Of a stretch of DNA of 64,000 bases, positions 57,571-64,000 are shown in pieces. Source of the stretch: Margaritifera margaritifera (Eukaryota > Mollusca > Bivalvia > Unionida > Margaritiferidae); the NCBI GenBank assembly GCA_029931535.1, contig JAQPZY010001098.1:744001-808000 (forward strand), written 5' to 3'. Position numbers and translations under genes: made by a program. The first letter of the stretch is position 1. Each line of letters opens with the position of its first letter. The notes beneath the pieces are model-generated. The model was not told the origin of the DNA and did no database searches. It saw nothing but the letters and a program-made list of their open reading frames with translations.

Positions 57571-58023
57571 GGAATCAGACCACAATTAATTTTCCTATAT
57601 AGTCTCCACATTTGTTTGTCAGTACTGACCTTTCCACTGTGTCCAAATCCTAATAAATCATATGTTGCTGTAAAGTATCTTCAAAGATGAACTCACGCTG
57701 AAGTTCTTGTCAATGGTTAACCGTCATTCTTATGAATGGCTGGACTGTAAACAAAGCAACGTGCAATGAGTCACAGATTTCACTTCTGGATCAGCACCAA
57801 TGCCTCATTACTCACTGTGCACTGTCGCCAAAATACACACAGACAACCACACTATAATGCTCATATTCTAAACAATAACCAATTTCCTTTAAATCAATAC
57901 TAAGAATGACTAAATCTAATGCATACATCACCACCAAAATGGGAGAGGATAAAATGATCTAAAAATAGACTCGGACTACATTCGTAGGTACTGAACCGGA
58001 AGTATTAATTGTGTCCTGATTCC
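57571..58023 (+). repeat. Left 453-bp terminal direct repeat with its own inverted ends
   Basis: It starts GGAATCAGACCACAATTAAT and ends ATTAATTGTGTCCTGATTCC. The ends are inverted repeats of each other except for two or three positions. It aligns without gaps to 62001-62453, with roughly ten substitutions seen by eye. No ORF. A solo copy of such a unit would look like a MITE. Confidence 0.93.
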
Positions 58024-58741
58024 TATCAGGGTCAGAAATTTTCACCTGAATGGAAAAAAAAACTAAAATAAATGTGTCTGAAATACTGCTGCAAAGTTTC
58101 AATGAATTTGATGCATGGATATAAATTTTATCTGACACCATTGTATTACAAACAGTATGAATTTCAAAATGGCCGACTGTGAACAATGCACAAAACTTAA
58201 AGTTGAATGGTGAATTTATTAATTAAGATAAACACTTGAAATAAACTGTAGTTAGTTTTTAGTCCTCATACAAATCTGGAAATTACTAGAAATTAAACCT
58301 GGCTGCTAAACTCTCAGTGGAGAGTCAATTTTAAAATATGATACATATTTTTATTCAAAAATTTGAATTTAAATTAAATTATCATGAAAATTTAAAAACT
58401 CAAGTTGACAAATTTTGTTCTTTTGCAACATGTCTCCAATCCTTTATCACAAACATCAATGGTTTTCCTTATCAGGTGTGAAGTAATTAAACCAGGGCCT
58501 GTCAATAATAGGTAGCACCTGAAATCTGGTAGCATCTGAATACGCTAGTTAGGGGTACTAACTAAGGTAGTGATGTAATTTTCACCCCTTAAGGGGAGGA
58601 GCTGTTAGATGCTAGGGATCCAATGGTATTGAAGAGTTCGTGAAGTTCTATGATACCAGGGCAGCACACCTTTTCCCAGTTATATAAGGGGGAGAGAGGA
58701 TAATTCTTGTACTTTTACATGCAGTTATTTTAACTGAAACC
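58024..58741 (+). promoter_or_regulatory. Left internal region with palindrome and TATA box
   Basis: TATATAAGG at 58681-58689 is a strong TATA box about 55 bases before the ATG at 58742, leaving room for a short 5' UTR. CCCCTTAAGGGG at 58585-58596 is a perfect 12-bp palindrome about 95 bases further upstream, a candidate binding site. The rest is AT-rich without a frame. Confidence 0.6.
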
Positions 58742-60741
58742 ATGAAAGGGTACACCAAGAAGAAGAAAACTTTTTTTAAACCAGGAAATATTCCACATAA
58801 CAAAGGGGTCAGATTTCTGACTGATGATACTCTACCAAGTTCTAGTGCTGCATCTGCTCAAGTGACCAGAAGAATGGATGCAGACAAGTTCTCTCTCATG
58901 GCAGTGACGAAGCGACAGGTGGGGGTCTCCAGTCAGTTGTGGCACCAGACTGTAATGGCACACCTGGGTCTGCTAGAATTCTACGGCCATCATCCAAAAC
59001 AAGACTGACCCTGAAAGAGACAGAAGTGAATCAGCATGAGGGGACACGTATGATCTGTATGAATAAAAATGTGGAAATCTGGAATGATATCATCCATCGT
59101 CATGGAAATCAAGACAACAGATGTGAGAGACCTGATTTCAAAATTGCTAATGAAACAAAACGGGGACTTGCTTGGAAGCATACTATGATGTGTAAAAACT
59201 GCAGTTTTAAGTCACCAGAGTATAAGCTGTATGACGAGATAAAAACAGCTAAACCTGGGCCAAATCCTGCTGCTGTAAATATGATGTTTCAAGCTGGACT
59301 ACAGGATACACCAATGGGCAACACCAGGGCTAGATACCTACTTGCAGCCTCTGATATTCCACCACCTAGTAGAACATCTATGCAAAGGGCGTCCAACATT
59401 GTAGGTCAAGCTACTGTACAGCTAAATTAAATGGATATGACAGACAAGATGAAACTAGTCCGACAAGTTAATGTCATGCGTGGTGTGCAGGATCCTGAGC
59501 AAATAAATGTCGCGCTTGATGCAAGATACAATGCCATTAGCTTTGGACATGAGAAGAAACCTGGTCAAAGTTCATCCCAAGCTGTTGGAATTGTCTGTGA
59601 AACTGTTACAGAGAAACAATGTATTGTAGGAGCTACAGTAGAAAATAAATTGTGCTGGACTGGAGCATGGTTCAAAGGCCAAGGTTTGGATGTGCAATGC
59701 CCAGGAGGCCATGTTGATTGCACAGCAAATCTGTCACCAGTTGCACCACATTCAGAGCATGCAATGGCAAGAGAAATAGGAAACAAGTTTGCGCTGCAAG
59801 ACATTCTCATTAGACATGCAACAACAGATGGGGATGCTCAGGCTGCTGCTGGCTTTCAGGATGCTTACAGCATCCTATATCCAATGTGGAAAGTACAAAG
59901 ATTGTCTGACCCCACTCATTTGGGTCGTTCCCAGTTCAAACGGTGCAATTCGGCAACTTTTAGTGAAAGCATGTTTCCGGGAATAAGAACAAGAGAAGGA
60001 AAAAAGCTGAAACAGAAAATTCTCAGCCAAGATGTTAAAGCCCGCTGCAGTTTGATCTTCAAACGAATGATGGAGGACACCGGTGGTGATGTTAGACTTA
60101 TCCAATGTCAACTTCCCCAAGTACTGGATGCCACTCTGCGGTGTTATTCTGGGGACTGCAACAAATGTCGACATTATTCGAAGGTTTGTGGGGGTGGAAG
60201 TACTAACAGTTGGTGGATACGATCTGCATTTCTGGGCCCTCATCAAGTGACTCGTCTAAACATGACAGAGAGTGATAAGAATATTCTCCTGGAAGTGTTG
60301 AAAATGAAACTTTCCTGTGATGCTGTGCAAAGACTGCGACTTAACACAAACACGCAGAAATGTGAAGCTGTGAACAGATCTATTAGTGTTTCCTTACCTA
60401 AAAATGTGAAGTATTCCAGAAACTTTGAGGCAAGAGTGCATTAAACAATACACAGGCTCAATATCAGACTTGGATCATCATTGAAAACAAAAGTAAAACA
60501 CTTGGGAGGTATACTTTCACCAAGGACTCTGAGATCACTGAATGAAATGGATCAAACCTGTACTTACCATCAGTTGTATCATAAGCGTCCGGAAACCAGG
60601 AAACGAATACTGGCAAGACGGGGAAATATGATACAGGCTCATCTTAGGTATCGAACTCAGCCCGGAAACAGGAAGTCTGATTACTGCAAAGGCTTATTGG
60701 ACAGTCATTCCAAGGGTGATCACTCCTATGCACAGGTTTAG
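58742..60741 (+). pseudogene. DDE-type transposase, Mutator-like, lightly damaged
   Basis: About 660 codons with one frame change (near 58920-58985) and two in-frame TAA codons (59428-59430 and 60442-60444). The N-terminus is basic (GYTKKKKTFFKPGNIPHNKG). A CxxC element (MMCKNCSFKSPEYKLY) lies near 59190-59230, followed by GLQDTPMGNTRARYLLAA. The putative catalytic core has VALDARYN (D at 59518-59520), ATTDGDA about 105 residues later and TQKCEAVNRSISVSLPKN about 178 residues after that. The spacing and the final Glu-x2-Asn...Pro-Lys motif recall Mutator-like transposases. A Cys-rich insert (CYSGDCNKCRHYSKVCGG) precedes the last motif. The C-terminal 99 codons after 60444 stay open and basic. 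Start chosen at 58742 for its AAACCATGA context and the TATA box at 58681. Superfamily call is by eye. Confidence 0.8.
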
Positions 60742-60837
60742 CAGGAGCCAAGGACACTGCAGACAGAAAAGATGATCTTAATCCATGTACAAAATGACAG
60801 TGCCCAAAGACACAATGAAAAACACATAATACAGAAA

Positions 60838-60942
60838 GGAAAACTGTCGTGGGGAAATCCGTAGGTAACACAACGCATGTTATGTGCAGTTGTTACCTAC
60901 TACCACCTGATGAGACCTATGGAGAGGTCGAAACAGTTTTCC
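60838..60942 (+). ncRNA. Hammerhead ribozyme, type III, complete core
   Basis: Stem III pairs GGAAAACTG (60838-60846) with CAGTTTTCC (60934-60942), 9 bp. U 60847 and C 60848 form the cleavage dinucleotide, with cleavage expected after C 60848. Stem I starts GTGG (60849-60852) with CCAC (60903-60906). It has an internal loop (GGAAATCC against TA) and continues GTAGGTAAC with GTTACCTAC to a closed loop. CTGATGA is at 60907-60913. Stem II pairs GACCT with AGGTC around the loop ATGGAG. GAAA is at 60930-60933. Every conserved core base is present. The internal loop of stem I and loop II are placed for the tertiary contact known in natural hammerheads. It lies 97 bases after the transposase stop, sense strand, before the AATAAA at 60968. 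Confidence 0.93.
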
Positions 60943-60967
60943 CGAAACATGAAGACATAAATATAGA

Positions 60968-60973
60968 AATAAA
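60968..60973 (+). terminator. Poly(A) signal of the transposase transcript
   Basis: AATAAA, with further ATAAA repeats to about 61000, 26 bases past the ribozyme. Self-cleavage would separate the coding RNA from the poly(A) tail. Confidence 0.6.
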
Positions 60974-61017
60974 ATTTAAAAAAAAATAAAAATAAATAAT
61001 AACATATTCTAACATAA

Positions 61018-61240
61018 CATGAACTGACTGACTGACTGAATGAATGAATGACTGACTGACTGACTGACTGAATGAATGAATGTAATGAATGAATAAATAA
61101 ATGAGTGAATGTATTATGTAAGATAAAGCTGTCATGCCAGCATGGTCAAATGAAATAAAGACCAGTTCCTCTTTCTTTATTATATCCTCCTTACTCAACA
61201 CAAACAATCATCCATCCATCCATCAATCAATCAGTCCATC
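61018..61240. repeat. (GACT)n/(GAAT)n and (CATC)n microsatellites with minus-strand poly(A) signal
   Basis: GACTGACTGACTGAATGAAT arrays run 61023-61110 and CATCCATCCATCAATCAATC lies at 61210-61235. TTTATT at 61176-61181 is AATAAA on the minus strand, about 180 bases beyond the nuclease gene's end, and may serve it. Confidence 0.65.
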
Positions 61241-61361
61241 AACTAATCACATTTTATCCATGCAACCAGCAAGCCAGCCATTTCATGCTAATATACATTT
61301 CTATATGGATGTGGGTGGGTGGGTGTGCAGGGCATATTATTATACCTGCAATTATTCCATA

Positions 61362-61733
61362 TCACAATTTCAACTGTAGCATACAGTTTGGAAATTCACC
61401 ATGTTCAAAACAATTCCCATATCAGTACTGCCTGTTATTGTTGATACGATGGGGTTCCAGGCTGAGGTGGTCCGCATTAACACACAAACTATTGTGGCAT
61501 AAATGCGATGCATCTAACTCTTTTGGAATGTTCAGACTTCTCATCTTTATCATTAATGCCAGTCTGTGGACATGTTTCTTTTTCCAAACATTAGTCTCAG
61601 GGTCCCTATATGACAATAGCCCATATAACCTATTTGATGTTACATTTCCTGTCCAGAGTATGCAAGTACTGTTAGGTGCAGGCACAAAATTGAACAAGAT
61701 TTTCTCAGACAAAATTTCAAAAATATCCGCCAT
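61362..61733 (-). pseudogene. Small HNH (His-Me finger) endonuclease with zinc-binding loops
   Basis: Reading down from ATG at 61733 (ATGGCGGAT), about 124 residues. CILWTG sits near residue 22-27 and KKKHVHRLAL near 51-60. The core PKELDASHLCHNSLCVNADH is near 70-89, followed by LSLEPHRINNNR. The SHLCHN-CVNP/A-H-LS pattern is the zinc-binding His-Me finger motif of I-PpoI-like endonucleases. One TGA at 61424-61422 falls where a Cys is usual; the frame continues with CFEHGEFPNC, completing the metal-ligand pattern, to a stop at 61362. An upstream ATG at 61802 would add a hydrophobic leader and is less likely. The gene is convergent with the transposase inside the same unit, so it may be element-encoded. 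Confidence 0.8.
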
Positions 61734-62000
61734 TGCAACTTGTATAAGGTGTAGGAATACATACATGCTGATAATAATGAGTATCAACCCCACAGGGTGC
61801 ATTTAAAAAAAAAAATTAAAAATTAAAATTTTATTTTTAAATTAATTTAAATTTTTAAAAAATATTTAATTTTTTTTAATTTTTAATTTCATAGATCTAT
61901 TTTTAAAGGTAATATACACAAAATGTCCAAATTTCATGCATCTACCTTGAATAATAAACTCAGGATAACAATTTAAACTTTTATAACCTTCCTACTGACA
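61734..62000. other. AT-only block upstream of the nuclease gene
   Basis: 61804-61890 contains almost only A and T with AATT palindromes. It could act as the nuclease promoter region. No TATA box can be singled out. Confidence 0.4.
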
Positions 62001-62453
62001 GGAATCAGACCACAATTAATTTTCCTATATAGTCTCCACATTTGTTTGTCAGTACTGACCTTTCCACTGTGTCCAAATCCTAATAAATCATATGTTGCTG
62101 TAAAGTATCTTCAAAGATGAACTCACGCTGAAGTTATTGTCAAAGGTTAACCGTCATTCTTATGAATGGCTGGACTGTAAACAAAGCAACGTGCAATGAG
62201 TCACAGATTTCACTACCAGATCAGAACCAATGCCTCATTACTCACTGTGCACTGTCGCCAAAATACACACAGACAACCACACTATAATGCTCATATTCTA
62301 AACAATAACCAATTTCCTTTAAATCAATACTAAGAATGATTAAATCTAATACATACATCACCACCAAAATGAGAGAGGATAAAATGATCTAAAAATAGAC
62401 TCGGACTACATTCGTAGGTACTGAACCGGAAGTATTAATTGTATCCTGATTCC
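62001..62453 (+). repeat. Right 453-bp terminal direct repeat
   Basis: Same length and orientation as 57571-58023. Visible differences include GTTATTGTCAAAGG for GTTCTTGTCAATGG and CACTACCAGATCAGAACC for CACTTCTGGATCAGCACC. It ends CTGATTCC, followed by AGCTG. Confidence 0.93.
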
Positions 62454-62458
62454 AGCTG

Positions 62459-62754
62459 CTATTACCGTGTTATACGTTTCTACTTACTGAATTTACCCGT
62501 TTATGATACGAACCCTACATTGCACAGTAGTGCTGGCCATAACCACTGTATCATTTCACCTACTTTGCTGTTCCTATCGTATGGACAATCAGTTGTATTA
62601 TATGCATATAAAAATGATAACGAGTAATACAATTTTTAAACTTTTGGAATTTAAAATTTGTAAATTTACAATGTTTAAATATGTCCTTATAATTCAACTA
62701 CTGTAAGCTGGAGCATTTTTATATTTGCCTGTACTTTTAACATATGTTTTATTT
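62459..62754. other. No gene seen
   Basis: AT-rich, nothing recognisable. Confidence 0.5.
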
Positions 62755-62793
62755 TATGGGCATTCTAGGTGATGATCACTATATATATATTTG

Positions 62794-62871
<78 letters not shown>

Positions 62872-62926
62872 ATTTTATGGGCATTCTAGGTGCATCTATT
62901 TGATGATCACTATATATATATATTTG

Positions 62927-63008
<82 letters not shown>

Positions 63009-63066
63009 TTTGATTTTATGGGCATTCTAGGTGCATCTATTTGATGATCACTATATATATATATAT
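62755..63066. repeat. Higher-order repeat of (AT)n separated by a 40-bp phrase
   Basis: GGGCATTCTAGGTG with GATGATCACTATATATAT and TTTGATTTTAT occurs three times (about 62758, 62879, 63018), separated by (AT)30-40 tracts. Confidence 0.9.
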
Positions 63067-64000
63067 TGACCTGTCTGCGAATTAGGAAAGGGAAGATCTT
63101 GGTCCAGGGTATTTATAGTCAGGTGCTCGTTATACTAAGACAAGGACGGTAGTTGCGTACAGAAGTTCACCTCAGCGCAGGTCAAAATGACGATGTGTTA
63201 GATACAGATTTGCGTGAGGATGAATTTCTCTCCGTTACAATTCACTTTGTTTTCGATACACATTGCAAGATAATATTGAAAATTAGGGTGAAAAATGTGT
63301 TATAACTATCTGCTTTCGATATATTGATATATATTTTAAAGATTGTTTTCCAAATTACATTACAAGTTTTATTAGTCTCTCTGAATAAACTTCCACGTGG
63401 TAGTATTAAAAATACAATTCATTTTACGTCAATTTGGCACCAGGCCATTTAGCTAGGAAGCTGTTGGGGTACCAAATAAATGAATAAACTGAAAATTGTA
63501 AGATTACAATTCATAGTTAGAGTCTTTGAATATGACTGAAATTTGAAAAGGACCTGGATACCAGCTATAAAATAATGTCATAACTCGTGAATTTAACCAC
63601 ACTAGCTACAACGTTAAAGAATATAATTCGCTGACAACTGCGTCACACTCCGGTGAGACCGACGATAACTATCAACCACCATCTCAAAATAAAGTTACGA
63701 ACAAAAAAATATCGTACTTTTTACCCATCATGCACTGCGTCGATTTTCAGCTATGAACCAATCACTGCAGTACACGGGGGAGTTTTCAAACTAGACGTTA
63801 TGGGAATGTCGTCAGTGCTGTGAGAATGGCATCGCTGATTAACCAATCGAGAGACACGGGTTTTATTAGTTGCTGGTCGATGATATTTTGCTTGCCAATT
63901 TAGGCCGGTACCAGACAGAAAATATAACAAAGTTGCAAAATGTATGCATGAGTTAAATTTTCGTGTTAAGTTCTATGTTTACAGTGACATTGCCAATAGT
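63067..64000. other. No gene seen
   Basis: Less AT-rich than average near 63750-63850, with ACCAATCACTGCAG and ATTAACCAATCGAGAG (CCAAT-like boxes). It could be flank of a host gene outside the window, but nothing inside confirms it. Confidence 0.4.

Larger units (their letters stand above)
57566..62458 (+). mobile_element. 4.9-kb DNA-transposon-like unit with direct terminal repeats, transposase, ribozyme and HNH nuclease
   Basis: CAGCTGGAATCAG at 57566-57578 is exactly inverted at 62446-62458. A 453-bp direct repeat stands at each end (57571-58023, 62001-62453). Between them lie a TATA box, a plus-strand transposase gene, a hammerhead ribozyme, poly(A) signals and a minus-strand HNH nuclease gene. 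CAGCTG is itself a palindrome, so AGCT could be a target duplication instead of part of the terminal repeat. The few lesions in both genes and the close match of the terminal repeats suggest a recent insertion. Superfamily is uncertain; the transposase looks Mutator-like. Confidence 0.7.

Noticed and set aside
57271..57611. Long repeated-peptide frames on both strands
   Set aside because: Produced entirely by the (TATG)n microsatellite.
59565..60246. Minus-strand frames of 81 and 123 residues and the plus frame at 59789-59986
   Set aside because: Shadows of the transposase gene.
57571..62453. Retroviral or LTR-retrotransposon interpretation of the 453-bp direct repeats
   Set aside because: No TG...CA ends, no gag, pol or primer-binding site. 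The repeats have inverted ends and the enclosed gene is a DDE-type transposase.

Overview
The window is non-coding, repeat-dominated eukaryotic DNA, most likely from a marine invertebrate and probably a mollusc or other lophotrochozoan. The evidence is AT-rich sequence, tRNA-derived SINEs of a type I associate with mollusc genomes, LINE 3' ends, a Maverick/Polinton remnant, and many micro- and minisatellites. I find no intact host protein gene and no functional tRNA or rRNA. Nearly every readable frame belongs to a mobile element, and the species is an inference.

Layout. 1-8.6 kb: tandem duplications, a complete SINE with a 13-bp target duplication, an LTR copy, two short inverted-repeat elements, and the first copy of a Polinton-associated segment. 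8.6-15.6 kb: two 5'-truncated minus-strand LINEs carrying RNase H and a C-terminal zinc motif, a third LINE 3' end nested in the first, and a decayed Pro/Gln/Lys-rich frame. 15.6-19.6 kb: a large AT-rich imperfect palindrome with remnants of nucleocapsid zinc knuckles, then two minisatellites. 20-31 kb: sparse, with a complete solo LTR (TSD CAGG), a SINE, twin-hairpin MITEs and a 46-bp satellite. 32-36.6 kb: minus-strand Polinton remnant with a broken major capsid gene. 38-50 kb: four minisatellites, two LINE 3' ends on the minus strand, a third LINE on the plus strand interrupted by two MITEs, and SINE pieces. 50-57 kb: another LTR copy, a hAT-type MITE with an exact 8-bp duplication, and more twin-hairpin MITEs.

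The most unusual object is at 57566-62458. It is a 4.9-kb transposon-like unit with 453-bp direct terminal repeats, each of which has inverted ends. The outermost ends form a perfect 13-bp inverted repeat. Inside are a TATA box, a lightly damaged DDE-type transposase gene (+), a complete type III hammerhead ribozyme in its 3' region just before the poly(A) signal, and a convergent small HNH (His-Me finger) endonuclease gene (-).

Other signals that annotation would miss: a MITE made of two mutually inverted hairpins whose differences are compensated within each stem; heat-shock-element-like triplets in all three LTR copies; histone-type stem-loops in Polinton-derived segments; and a 43-bp satellite whose unit reads as a LINE reverse-transcriptase motif. 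All family calls are by eye from the sequence; no database search was run.
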